36,527 nucleotides of DNA from Lachnospiraceae bacterium (GCA_024682375.1 JAIKZI010000038.1:1-36527); one strand, 5' to 3'; shown: positions 6,738 to 15,118, counted from the stretch's first letter. Numbers and translations: made by a program. The notes: generated by a model from the sequence alone, not told the origin.

Positions 6738-6972
6738 TTTTTTACAGGTTTCACAGCTTATAAAAGAATGTAGCCGAAATACCTTAATACCCTAGGCAGG
6801 TCGTACCTTCTCGAGTGGAAGGTTGCTAAGAGTTTAGGTTTTAATCTTAGTTAGGACTGAAAGGTGATGTCTTAAGGGGCATCATATTTGAGTAGTGGAT
6901 ACGAAACGTATGTCGTGGGGTGCTACAAAAACCATTTGAGGATCAAAGAAAATTCTTTGATCCTCTTTTTTT
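6738..6972 (+). ncRNA. Candidate structured RNA of about 230 nt with intrinsic terminator
   Basis: No ORF fits here, but a chain of hairpins does: ACCTTC/GAAGGT (6805-6823), CTAAGA/TCTTAG (6826-6850), TGATGTC/GGCATCA (6865-6884) and ATACG/CGTAT (6899-6911) enclosed by GTAG/CTAC (6892-6926). A perfect 13-bp terminator closes the region. No known RNA class was recognised. It could be a trans-acting RNA, a 3' UTR of the membrane gene, or a cis-leader. The 5' end is not defined by the sequence. Confidence 0.55.
6938..6972 (+). terminator. Strong Rho-independent terminator
   Basis: A perfect 13-bp stem (GAGGATCAAAGAA against TTCTTTGATCCTC) with an AA loop is followed by seven T residues. Confidence 0.9.
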
Positions 6973-7040
6973 ATGTCTGAAAGCGAACATAGTTTCGAGA
7001 TGGTGCCGATTGTATCTAAATAAATACAAAACTTTTTGTA

Positions 7041-7080
7041 AAAATGAAACACTTTGAAACAAAATGAAACACTTTGAAAC
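7041..7080 (+). repeat. Perfect tandem 20-bp direct repeat, candidate operator
   Basis: The unit AAAATGAAACACTTTGAAAC occurs twice without a gap. Its last TTGAAA doubles as a candidate -35 box. This is the expected place for an activator or repressor of the transcript that runs toward the adhesin gene. Confidence 0.7.
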
Positions 7081-7101
7081 AAATTTTTGTGTTATTATAC
7101 A
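7074..7101 (+). promoter_or_regulatory. Candidate sigma-A promoter
   Basis: TTGAAA (7074-7079), a 16-bp spacer and TATACA (7096-7101). It overlaps the second 20-bp direct repeat and follows the terminator at 6938-6972, so it can start a new transcription unit. Confidence 0.5.
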
Positions 7102-7124
7102 ATCCGAGAAAGAAGATAAAGAAA

Positions 7125-7147
7125 TACGTACCAGAATCTGGCACGTA
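7125..7147. repeat. 23-bp palindrome
   Basis: Left arm TACGTACCAGA and right arm TCTGGCACGTA, one mismatch in the dyad. It lies about 25 bp after the candidate promoter, in the presumed 5' leader. Confidence 0.9.
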
Positions 7148-7169
7148 AAAATTGAATATAAATCTTTAA

Positions 7170-7205
7170 GGCACACGATATTTATATGTCGGTGTCTTTT
7201 TTTAT
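7170..7205 (+). terminator. Probable intrinsic terminator or attenuator
   Basis: GGCAC and CGATAT pair with TATGTCG and GTGTC, with a bulged A, followed by TTTTTTT. It lies between the candidate promoter at 7074 and the adhesin gene, so it may limit read-through. Confidence 0.55.
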
Positions 7206-7225
7206 TATCTAAGAAAGGATAGTTT

Positions 7226-7282
7226 ATGGAAACAAGGCGAGCTCCTCCAAATAAGAACAAATTAATAAGTAACTTTAAATAG
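7226..7282 (+). CDS. Possible 18-residue leader peptide
   Basis: ATG at 7226 with AAGAAAGGA upstream encodes METRRAPPNKNKLISNFK and stops at 7280-7282. A terminator-like hairpin starts at the next base. The arrangement (terminator, ribosome site, short basic peptide, hairpin) recalls attenuation leaders, but no control mechanism can be shown from sequence alone. Confidence 0.35.
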   Translation: METRRAPPNKNKLISNFK

Positions 7283-7342
7283 AAAAGCACGTACCGAATT
7301 CTGGTACGTGCTTTTCGTTTACGTGCCAGATTCTGGTACGTA
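7283..7342. repeat. Palindrome in terminator-like hairpin plus a second palindrome
   Basis: The copy at 7288-7310 is extended into a 13-bp stem (AAAAGCACGTACC with GGTACGTGCTTTT, 7283-7315), followed by CGTTT, so it can act as a weak terminator. The next copy at 7320-7342 ends 17 bp before the adhesin ATG and directly abuts its ribosome site GAAAGGA. Confidence 0.85.
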
Positions 7343-7358
7343 GAAAGGAATAAAAGTA

Positions 7359-10300
7359 ATGAGACTTAAGAAACGTATATTAGCCTTAGCTTTATGCGCC
7401 TTTTCTGTTGTTTCTGCTTTGTCTCCTTATAGTATATCTTTCGCTGCAGAAATTGATAATCAGTCTGCAGAAAAAACAGAAGTAGTAAACAAGACTTCTA
7501 ATACCGAAAATAAAGAGACAAATCCAGTAACAACTCCTGATGTTGTAAGTGGTAATCTTTCAATCAAAATTGATGGAAAGAACGGAACTGTAGCTCTTAC
7601 AAATCCTATTTCTAATGAGAAGATTGAAATTGAATCTAATTCATATGGAAAGCTTACAGTAACATCTAATGGTGTTAAAGCTGATGCAAATGTTTCTTCT
7701 GATGGCTCATGTTTTGAAATCAAAGAACTTCCAGTAGGAACTGTAATTCCAGTAGAAGTAAACTCAAAGCAAGGTTATCACGTAGAAACATTTAGTGTAA
7801 CTACAGATTCAGGATCACATTCTTTCCCTATTGATAAGAAAGAATACTCAATTGTAAACGGAAAGAACGAGCTCTATGTAAACTTAAAAAAGGATGAAGT
7901 GAAAGAAGTTCCTAAAGTTCAGGAAGAAAATTCAGAAGAACAAGTTGAACCATCAGTTTATAAGCTTTCTTTAAAGAGTATTGGCGAAGGTTCGCTTGTT
8001 TTTGAAGGAAATACTTCTGAAGAATATTTTAAGCCTTATGAAAAAGTTACAGTATATGTGGCTCCAGAAATGGAGCACAAGCTTATAAAGGCAGTATTAA
8101 AGACTTCAGAAGGACGTATTATTAGAAATCTTTCTGTTTCTTCATATCCTCTTGAAATCACAATGCCTAAATGTGACTCATACATAGAAGCAACTTTTGA
8201 AGAATATACATATGAAGACAAGCTTTCAGATTCTAAAACACTTAAGAATTCTCTTAGAGAACTTGGCTCTATTGGATTTATGAAAGCTGCTAAGAATAAG
8301 AAGAAAACAGAGCAGATTGATAGATTGTTTGTCTCGCTAATGGCAACTCCATCTTCGGTAAACATTACTCCGGTTTCTTCATGCAACTATAAAGACTTTC
8401 CAGGCTTTTATGCTGGCTCAGGAATTGGTATGCCATCGAGCGTTTTTTCGTCTGATGGAACAACTGCGTTTTGCATAGATCCGATGGTAAATGGAGTTTA
8501 TAGCTCAACAAATTACAATACATCTAATGCAAGTATATATGAGGTAACAGATCCGCAGATTTTAAATACGTTATATCATAGTTATGGAAATCCAGGTGAT
8601 TTAACGGGAAGTCTTGCTTCAGATGGGAATGCAAGAAATATTATTTCTCATGTTGCCCTTTCTAAGCTCGCTAATGTATCTATTGGTGGATTTTCAAACA
8701 ATCAGTGGAATGCTTCGGCTTCTGGAAACCTTCAGAACCTAGCTCAGCAGCTTATTGATATGTCAAATGCATCTGGTATTCCAAATAGTATCAAAGTACA
8801 TGCTTATGTAATTGATCCAAATGCAAAACAGCAGAGAATGATTATTCTTAGAACTGAACCTAACGAGACTCAGTTTAAGATTGTAAAATCATCGAGAAAT
8901 CCTTCAATCTCAAATGGAAATAGCTGTTATTCTCTTAAAGGGGCTGTATATGGACTATATAGATATTCAGATAATGGTCTTGCAGCAACAATAACAACAA
9001 AGAATGAAGCTGGTGATTCTGATTGGGTAACAGTTACTTGTGATAATTATTACCTTAAGGAAATCACAGCTCCTAAAGGATATGAAAAAGATAATCAGAC
9101 ATATGGTGTAAACCTTACATCGGCTAATCCAGTAACTATTGGCGTATCAGATATGCCAGGGAACGATCCTATTCGTTTATTACTTTCAAAACGTGATGCA
9201 GAAACAAACGATGATAATCCTCAGGGTGGAGCTCGTCTTGAAGGAGCGGAATACACATTTAAATATTATGACGTTCTAATGGATACAGATCCAGCTAAAT
9301 CAGGTTACACATCTACTCGCACTTGGATTATGAAAACAGATAAAAAAGGATATGTTTATCTTGATGAAGAACATAAAATTTCTGGTGATGCTTTATTTAA
9401 AAGTTCAACTGGCGCATCAGTATTACCTATTGGTACTATGACGATTCAAGAGAGTAAAGCTCCAAACGGATATCTATTAAATAATTCTGTTTATGTGGTT
9501 AAAACAAACATAGCAAACGGATTGGTTACTACAACTAACCTTCCAAACGCAGAAACACGAGCAACGAAAGAACAGGTTATGAGAGCTGACTTTAAACTTC
9601 GTAAGCTCGATGCAAATACGTTGAAGGAAATGAGTGATATTCCGTTTAAGATTACAAATATTGCTACCGGAGAATCACATACATTTACTACAGATGAAAA
9701 TGGTGAGTTTTCTTCAGAAAGCTCATATGCACTTCATAGCCATAACACTAATAAGGGCGGTGTAAAAGATGGTTTATGGTTTGGTATGACTACTGGCGGG
9801 AAAATGGCACCAGTAAACGACAAGATGGGAGCTCTTCCTTTCGGTAAATACAAGATTGAAGAGCTTAGATGCGAAAAGAATGAAAAGAAAGTTCTTTGGG
9901 AAGATGTTCTTACAATCAATAAGGACAAATGGACAGTAGATCTTCGAGATATTCTTAATCTCGATAAACCTAATATTTCATCACATATCTATGGTGACTT
10001 TACACCAAAGCCATATTCTCAGGTGGCGTTAGCAGATGGTAACACAGTCATTACAGATAGAGTGGATTACAAGAGACTTACAAGTAAGTATATTGATGAA
10101 AATGGAGAAGAACAGTACTTTGAGTACAAGATGGTTGGTTCTCTTTATGATAAGTCAACTGGAGAGCTTATTAAGAAGAATGGTGAAGATTATAAGGTAG
10201 AGAAGAAATTCAAAGCTTATATTGAAGATGATTACATCGTTCAGGATTTCGTAATAGATTCAACTGGATTCGATGGAAAGAATATCGTATGTTACGAGAA

Positions 10301-12011
10301 TCTTTACATTAAGGTACCTACTTCTGGTGAATGGAAGCTTCTAGCTTCTCACGAAGATCCAAATGATGAGAATCAGACACTTTTCTTCCCTAAAGTAACT
10401 TCAAAGCTTACAGATGTAAGTACTGGAACACACGTAGGTGTTGTTGGAAAAGACGTAACTCTTACAGATAAAGTCATGTATACCGGATTTGAACCAGAAT
10501 GGATTTACACAGTAAAAGATAACCTCATTGATAAATTTACTGGAAAAGTTCTCTCTTCTGTAGAACAGACATTTAAAGCTGAAAGTCGTGATGGTGAAAT
10601 CAAATTTGCGCATAAGATTGATTCATCAAGTCTTAAGGGTAAAGATGTTGTTGCTACTGTAGAAGTAAAAGTTTGGGATCATGACTTTGCAAAAGAGACG
10701 GATTTAGAAAACAAATCGCAGACAGTACATTTCCCAGAAACATCTACAAAAGCACATGATAATAACACAGAATCTCGTGTTGGTTGTGCAAGAAAAACAA
10801 CGATAATTGATAAAGTAAACGTATCAAATATCCCTGATGGATACGATGTTACTGTTAAAGGTTATCTTGTTGATCGGGATTCAAAGGAAGTACTTAAGGA
10901 TAAAGAAGGAAATGTTTATGCTGCAGAAGAAACATTTAATACTTCTAATACTTCTGAAGTTACACTTTCTTATCCAGTAGATTGTACTGGTTTTGAAGGA
11001 AGAACTATTGTCTGCTGTGCAGATATTTATATTAATGGTGTTCTTATAACATCACATAATGATTTAAATGATGATAATGAGACAATTAGGTTTGTTTACA
11101 TTCATACAGAAGCAAGGGATGCGAAATCTGGAACGCATTCTGGTGTAATTGGTTCTACTGGTGTATACGATAGAGTTTATTATTCTAACCTTGTCCCTGG
11201 AAAGACATATACTTTAAATGCAGATCTTCATAGTGTTAAGTCTGGCGGTAAAGTGGTATCTCTTGATGGTGTATATATGTCAGGAGAAAGAACTTTTAAA
11301 GCAACTAAAGAAGAAGGCTCTGTAGATGTATATATTCCGGTTAGATCAAAGCTTCTAAAAGGTGAATCTGTTGTAGTTTACGAATATCTATCATATAAGG
11401 ATGAAGAAATTGCACATCATACAGATAGATACGAGAAGAAACAGACTATTAATTATCCTGGCATGGGAACTGTTGCTACAGTAGATGGTTCACATTACGC
11501 AACACCATCAAAGAAAACAGTACTTAAAGATAGAGTGTTCTATCGAAATCTCGTTCCAGGTAAAAAGTATCATGAGGAAGCAGTTCTTATGGATAAAGAG
11601 ACTGGAAAGCCTGTCCTTATTAATGGTGGCAAAGTAAAGACTCAATTAGACTTTGTTCCGAGTACAAAAGATGGATATGTAGATATCGAATTCAAGTTCG
11701 ATTCGAGGACGCTCGAAGAGCATACTGTTGTTGTATTTGAACATATGTATGATGGAAAAACACTTCTCACATCACATGCAGACATAAACGATGAAGGACA
11801 GTCGGTTCACTTCAGCAAAAAACCTCCAAGATCTCCAAAGACTGGTTTTAATAATTCACCTTTAACGTTTAATAAATTAACTCCTTTAGCTTTTATAATT
11901 GCATTCCTTTCTTTAATACTCTTTATTTTCACAGTAAGAATTCCAGAGCTTATAGAAAATAGGAATAAAGTTTGCGTACCAAAATCTGGTACAGAGAAGA
12001 AAAGAGAATGA
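7359..12011 (+). CDS. Large sortase-anchored VaFE-repeat adhesin with thioester-like and Cna-B domains
   Basis: A surface protein of 1550 residues. The signal peptide (1-30) ends near SFAA. A beta domain precedes a thioester-like region (about 345-505) with C372 in FCIDP and SHVALS at about 430, where classical thioester domains have TQ. Three Cna-B/SpaA-like domains follow (about 505-605, 607-725 and 745-865) with KEITAPKGY, QESKAPNGY and KIEELR boxes typical of the isopeptide glutamate. Five VaFE repeats span about 874-1486 (TLTDKVMY starts; VVFEHMY and SHADINDEGQ ends). The tail has SPKTG (1492-1496), a membrane segment and basic residues. The last residues are encoded by a 23-bp palindrome. 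It probably mediates contact with cells or mating partners. No sortase gene lies in the window. Confidence 0.9.
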   Translation: MRLKKRILALALCAFSVVSALSPYSISFAAEIDNQSAEKTEVVNKTSNTENKETNPVTTPDVVSGNLSIKIDGKNGTVALTNPISNEKIEIESNSYGKLTVTSNGVKADANVSSDGSCFEIKELPVGTVIPVEVNSKQGYHVETFSVTTDSGSHSFPIDKKEYSIVNGKNELYVNLKKDEVKEVPKVQEENSEEQVEPSVYKLSLKSIGEGSLVFEGNTSEEYFKPYEKVTVYVAPEMEHKLIKAVLKTSEGRIIRNLSVSSYPLEITMPKCDSYIEATFEEYTYEDKLSDSKTLKNSLRELGSIGFMKAAKNKKKTEQIDRLFVSLMATPSSVNITPVSSCNYKDFPGFYAGSGIGMPSSVFSSDGTTAFCIDPMVNGVYSSTNYNTSNASIYEVTDPQILNTLYHSYGNPGDLTGSLASDGNARNIISHVALSKLANVSIGGFSNNQWNASASGNLQNLAQQLIDMSNASGIPNSIKVHAYVIDPNAKQQRMIILRTEPNETQFKIVKSSRNPSISNGNSCYSLKGAVYGLYRYSDNGLAATITTKNEAGDSDWVTVTCDNYYLKEITAPKGYEKDNQTYGVNLTSANPVTIGVSDMPGNDPIRLLLSKRDAETNDDNPQGGARLEGAEYTFKYYDVLMDTDPAKSGYTSTRTWIMKTDKKGYVYLDEEHKISGDALFKSSTGASVLPIGTMTIQESKAPNGYLLNNSVYVVKTNIANGLVTTTNLPNAETRATKEQVMRADFKLRKLDANTLKEMSDIPFKITNIATGESHTFTTDENGEFSSESSYALHSHNTNKGGVKDGLWFGMTTGGKMAPVNDKMGALPFGKYKIEELRCEKNEKKVLWEDVLTINKDKWTVDLRDILNLDKPNISSHIYGDFTPKPYSQVALADGNTVITDRVDYKRLTSKYIDENGEEQYFEYKMVGSLYDKSTGELIKKNGEDYKVEKKFKAYIEDDYIVQDFVIDSTGFDGKNIVCYENLYIKVPTSGEWKLLASHEDPNDENQTLFFPKVTSKLTDVSTGTHVGVVGKDVTLTDKVMYTGFEPEWIYTVKDNLIDKFTGKVLSSVEQTFKAESRDGEIKFAHKIDSSSLKGKDVVATVEVKVWDHDFAKETDLENKSQTVHFPETSTKAHDNNTESRVGCARKTTIIDKVNVSNIPDGYDVTVKGYLVDRDSKEVLKDKEGNVYAAEETFNTSNTSEVTLSYPVDCTGFEGRTIVCCADIYINGVLITSHNDLNDDNETIRFVYIHTEARDAKSGTHSGVIGSTGVYDRVYYSNLVPGKTYTLNADLHSVKSGGKVVSLDGVYMSGERTFKATKEEGSVDVYIPVRSKLLKGESVVVYEYLSYKDEEIAHHTDRYEKKQTINYPGMGTVATVDGSHYATPSKKTVLKDRVFYRNLVPGKKYHEEAVLMDKETGKPVLINGGKVKTQLDFVPSTKDGYVDIEFKFDSRTLEEHTVVVFEHMYDGKTLLTSHADINDEGQSVHFSKKPPRSPKTGFNNSPLTFNKLTPLAFIIAFLSLILFIFTVRIPELIENRNKVCVPKSGTEKKRE
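11973..11995. repeat. 23-bp palindrome inside the adhesin gene
   Basis: Left arm TGCGTACCAAA and right part TCTGGTACAGA. It is translated as CVPKSGTE at the extreme cytoplasmic tail, after the sortase signal and membrane segment. Confidence 0.85.
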
Positions 12012-12014
12012 GTT

Positions 12015-12647
12015 ATGATTAATGATTTGAGTAAATACTTAAAAGAGCAGCATGAGTTACAGAGAAGATTAAACAAGATTGTCGAAGTATCAGGGATTTC
12101 GGCAAAGGACTTTTCTGATAAGTTTTCACTTCCTTATTCATACTTTAGAGATCTTCTTGAGGGAAGACGTTCTATTCAGCATCAAATGGTAGATGAAATA
12201 GAAAAGGATATTCTTGAGGGCTTAAAGAGTAAGGAAGAATTCGAAGTTGCAAAAGAAGCGCTTGATATTATTAAGGATGAGAATAAGTTTACTGAAACCG
12301 AAGAGCAAAAGAAACTTCTTGAAAAACTAGACTATTTAAACGATATGCAGTTTGAACTTGAAAGTAAAGCTAGCGACTTTAAAAAGACAATTGCAGATCC
12401 GCTTCTTGGTTTAAAAAGAGAAAAAGAAGGTTCGCTTACGGAAAAGTACAATATTAGATCAGCCTGGCTTAATTTAAACGAAGCTTCAAGCTTTCTAAAG
12501 AATGTATTTATTGATACTTATAAAGAGTATAAAGAGAAGTACGGAGTACCTGAGAAATACTCTTATATTGAAAGTAATCTAGAAGCTCTTGAGTATGACG
12601 AAGAAATAATCGATGAAGAGGAATTAGAACTAGTTCCTAAGATGTAA
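12015..12647 (+). CDS. Helical cytoplasmic protein with N-terminal HTH-like region
   Basis: The product has 210 residues. Residues about 22-50 (VSGISAKDFSDKFSLPYSYFRDLLEGRRSI read in parts) look like a Cro/CI-type helix-turn-helix. The rest is charged and helical, with probable coiled coil at about residues 85-125, and ends in a very acidic tail (EEIIDEEELELVPK). It starts 3 bp after the adhesin stop, so it is probably co-transcribed with it. A regulator of the surface block is a reasonable guess. No enzymatic motif is visible. Confidence 0.65.
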   Translation: MINDLSKYLKEQHELQRRLNKIVEVSGISAKDFSDKFSLPYSYFRDLLEGRRSIQHQMVDEIEKDILEGLKSKEEFEVAKEALDIIKDENKFTETEEQKKLLEKLDYLNDMQFELESKASDFKKTIADPLLGLKREKEGSLTEKYNIRSAWLNLNEASSFLKNVFIDTYKEYKEKYGVPEKYSYIESNLEALEYDEEIIDEEELELVPKM

Positions 12648-12679
12648 TCATGTACCAGATTTCGGTACGTGATTTTTTT
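12646..12679 (+). terminator. Terminator built from a 23-bp palindrome
   Basis: AATCATGTACC pairs with GGTACGTGATT over 11 bp (one T-G pair), and a run of T ends at 12679. The stem overlaps the TAA stop of the preceding gene. Confidence 0.7.
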
Positions 12680-12751
12680 ATACAATTTTCTGCTTACTAG
12701 AATCTGGCACGTAATAATCCCGGGAATTTACGTACCAGAATTCGGCACGTT
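12649..12751. repeat. Cluster of three 23-bp palindromes
   Basis: Copies lie at 12649-12671 (within the terminator), 12691-12713 (left arm decayed to TGCTTACTAGA) and 12729-12751 (right arm TTCGGCACGTT). They fill the gap before the next ribosome site. Confidence 0.8.
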
Positions 12752-12781
12752 AAAAATGTACGAGTTAAAGAAAGGAGCACA

Positions 12782-13186
12782 ATGAGTAGTTCAGAAACAG
12801 TAAAAGATTATTCTGATGTACTGATTCATATTCCAGACTATAAATTCTATATGCTAATAACAGACGGAGCAGAAGAGGATATGTGTGAAGCTGATTTCGA
12901 TGAAGGTTATAAAGGATGTATTATTTATAATCTTTATGACGAAGATGGCTTCGATATTAATGAGTTCTATGGAGAAGACATTGATGGTGGTTTAGTTCTG
13001 CTAGATAAACCATCTACAGAAATGTTTTCTACATTAAAAGAAGCTATTCCGTATGCGTTTGGATTAGCTCAGATAGATGAAAATGCGGAATATGAAGTCA
13101 TTGATTTAAAAGCAATAGAGAAAACATATACAGAAACATGTATGTATGAAGATGATGAAGATCTAGAGTTTGCACCTGGTCTTTAA
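12782..13186 (+). CDS. Acidic protein of unknown function
   Basis: The protein has 134 residues and is strongly acidic throughout (CEADFDEGYKG, NEFYGEDIDGG, MYEDDEDLEFAPGL). It starts at ATG 12782 after an ideal AAAGGAG. There is no signal peptide and no membrane segment. The acidic, DNA-mimic-like composition recalls antirestriction proteins in general terms, but no specific family is recognised. 23-bp palindromes flank it on both sides. Confidence 0.65.
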   Translation: MSSSETVKDYSDVLIHIPDYKFYMLITDGAEEDMCEADFDEGYKGCIIYNLYDEDGFDINEFYGEDIDGGLVLLDKPSTEMFSTLKEAIPYAFGLAQIDENAEYEVIDLKAIEKTYTETCMYEDDEDLEFAPGL

Positions 13187-13188
13187 AG

Positions 13189-13211
13189 TACGTACCAGAA
13201 TCTGTTACGTA
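13189..13211. repeat. 23-bp palindrome
   Basis: Left arm TACGTACCAGA and right arm TCTGTTACGTA (one mismatch). It starts 2 bp after the preceding stop codon and lies upstream of the ribosome site AGAAAGGAG. Confidence 0.9.
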
Positions 13212-13234
13212 GAAATTTATAGAAAGGAGCGGAC

Positions 13235-14317
13235 ATGAAGAGACTTGAGAAAGAAATGCCTAAAAGGAAACGTAGGCAAAAGAAAATAGTAGCTGGAACT
13301 TTAGGTTTAGCTGCAGTTCTCACATGTGCTTATTTTTATAATGAGCCAGTAGAGAACAAACAGATAAGGCAGAAGGTTCTTGCAAATGCACTTTATGGAA
13401 ATAGTGTAACTGGAGAAGAGGAAGTAAAAGAATCATTTCAGGAAGCAATAAACAGACACCTTAAAAATAAGCTCTCAGATGAAAAGATGTCTTCTTATGT
13501 GGCTAAAGTGATTACAGATAAGCTCGATGCTACAAATGGTTTTACAGACGAGCAGACAAGAACACTTAATCTTGCAATTGATTCTTACCTCGATGGGACT
13601 ACAATTTCTAATGATATTACAAAGAATAAGAAAGCTATTTCAGATATTTATACACTTTCAAATTCTTTGTATGAATCAAATTACCAGTACGTTACTGGTG
13701 TAGATGAAAGTTTATCAAAACTTGTTTCCGATAACGAATCCAAGGATTTAGATAATCTTAAGGAACTAAAGACAGCTGATAAGAATCTTAAGACCTGGCT
13801 TAAAGAGGTAAAAACAGATTCAGATCAGAAGTCTGAAGAGTTAGATGAACTTATAGCTGACTGTAATAAGGAAATCGAGAAGTGCAACCATAGAATAGAT
13901 GAAACAAACAACGCCCTTAATTCATCAAACGAAGAGTTGACCTCTAAAATTGAATTAGTAAAAAATTCACTTAACAGCTTTTCTGAAGAAGAGAAAGAAA
14001 ACAATGATCTTCTTAGAGGTGATATCAATAAGTTCGTTTCAAATCTGAATAAACAGATTGAGAAAGAGAAAAATGATGCATCTACATTTACTAATAAAGA
14101 TAGTGAGCACGACAAGAAGATTCTTGAGAATAAAACTCGTATTGATTCTTTAAAGGAATACTCAGAAATGACAAATGAGAAAGTTATTTCGAATTCTTCA
14201 GAGATTGAAGCTCTTAAAAACCAGCTTGGTGGTAGAACTGTTAAAGCGGTTACAAAAGCAGAATACAATTCAATCACGCATGATCCAAACACGATTTACA
14301 TTATCGTTTCGGATTAG
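13235..14317 (+). CDS. Membrane-anchored coiled-coil protein with phage-tail-like C-terminus
   Basis: The protein has 360 residues. A basic N-terminus (KRKRRQKK) is followed by one membrane segment (about residues 19-35, IVAGTLGLAAVLTCAYFY). From about residue 120 to 325 it is heptad-rich coiled coil (Lys, Glu, Asn, Leu), so a long rod outside the cell is likely. The last 25 residues (VTKAEYNSITHDPNTIYIIVSD read in parts) resemble the short end module of phage tail and baseplate proteins (pattern YxxI...DxxTIYxI). The ribosome site is AGAAAGGAG. Neighbours on both sides are secreted or surface proteins, so it is probably part of a contact apparatus. Confidence 0.7.
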   Translation: MKRLEKEMPKRKRRQKKIVAGTLGLAAVLTCAYFYNEPVENKQIRQKVLANALYGNSVTGEEEVKESFQEAINRHLKNKLSDEKMSSYVAKVITDKLDATNGFTDEQTRTLNLAIDSYLDGTTISNDITKNKKAISDIYTLSNSLYESNYQYVTGVDESLSKLVSDNESKDLDNLKELKTADKNLKTWLKEVKTDSDQKSEELDELIADCNKEIEKCNHRIDETNNALNSSNEELTSKIELVKNSLNSFSEEEKENNDLLRGDINKFVSNLNKQIEKEKNDASTFTNKDSEHDKKILENKTRIDSLKEYSEMTNEKVISNSSEIEALKNQLGGRTVKAVTKAEYNSITHDPNTIYIIVSD

Positions 14318-14332
14318 AAAGTGGTGTGAATT

Positions 14333-15106
14333 ATGAAAAAGCTTTTAAGGGTAATTCTTTCAGTAGCTTTTGTAATGGTTACTTGCTTGATATTTAAACC
14401 AAGTGTGGCTGAAGCTCATACAGTAAAAATTGATGTAAATGCAAATGTTCAGGTTGAGATTCAGTCAGAATTAAGAAATGGTAATGATACTTGGTACTGG
14501 ATGAGACTTACTAAATGTAATATCCCAGATAACCAGCATTTATTTATTGGTTTTCATCCTGTAAAAGATGGAAGAATGCCGCAGACTGGTTATGGCCCTT
14601 GGCTCTTCGCTCAGAGAATTCATAAGAATGACAGAGGATGGAAGTTATCAGCTGGTGGAGCAAATGCTGCATCAGCATCAGCTGCTGGGCTGCAAAACTG
14701 GGATAATTGCTCGTATCAGTTAGCTATTTATAGTCAAGAATGGTGTTCTAAAGATAGATTTGTTCAAGACAAAGCAGAAGATTGTGATCACGCAAATAGC
14801 GGACATTATGTTTGTAATAATTGTGGCGGCTCTTCTTATTATGGTTCATCCACAAAGAAAGCTTTAGGACATACATGGAATAGCGGTCAAGTGACAAAGT
14901 ATCCAACAGTATACGAAGATGGTGTTATGACCTATACGTGTAACAGAAATCATTCGCATACTTATACAAAAGCAATTAAGAATTATGAGTTCAAGATTTA
15001 TGTAGGTGATAAACAAGTCCAAGGAGTATATCTGGGAGATATACCAATTCAAGAATTGTTTATGGGTAGTACTTCGCTTATAACAAATCAAATACAACTT
15101 AGGTAA
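14333..15106 (+). CDS. Secreted Cys/His-rich protein with tail-fibre-like C-terminus
   Basis: The product has 257 residues with a clear signal peptide (1-28, ending SVAEA). The central part (about residues 150-215) has CDH, CNNCGG and GHTWNSG...TYTCNRNHSHTY, the Cys/His pattern repeated in many Lachnospiraceae surface proteins. The C-terminal 40 residues (VQGVYLGDIPIQELFMGST) resemble short repeats at the ends of phage tail proteins. It lies 15 bp after the coiled-coil gene, so the two probably act together. A terminator follows. No catalytic motif is seen. Confidence 0.7.
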   Translation: MKKLLRVILSVAFVMVTCLIFKPSVAEAHTVKIDVNANVQVEIQSELRNGNDTWYWMRLTKCNIPDNQHLFIGFHPVKDGRMPQTGYGPWLFAQRIHKNDRGWKLSAGGANAASASAAGLQNWDNCSYQLAIYSQEWCSKDRFVQDKAEDCDHANSGHYVCNNCGGSSYYGSSTKKALGHTWNSGQVTKYPTVYEDGVMTYTCNRNHSHTYTKAIKNYEFKIYVGDKQVQGVYLGDIPIQELFMGSTSLITNQIQLR

Positions 15107-15118
15107 AAAGCATGTTTA

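Noticed and set aside
6738-6972. T-box riboswitch
   Set aside because: A GGGGTGCTAC stretch before the terminator recalls the T-box sequence, but the required TGGNACC-type core is absent and no aminoacyl or amino-acid gene follows.
13683-13699. Palindrome ACCAGTA-CGT-TACTGGT inside the coiled-coil gene
   Set aside because: It resembles the 23-bp family only in ACCAG; the spacing and outer arms differ, and it is explained by the codons for YQYVTG.
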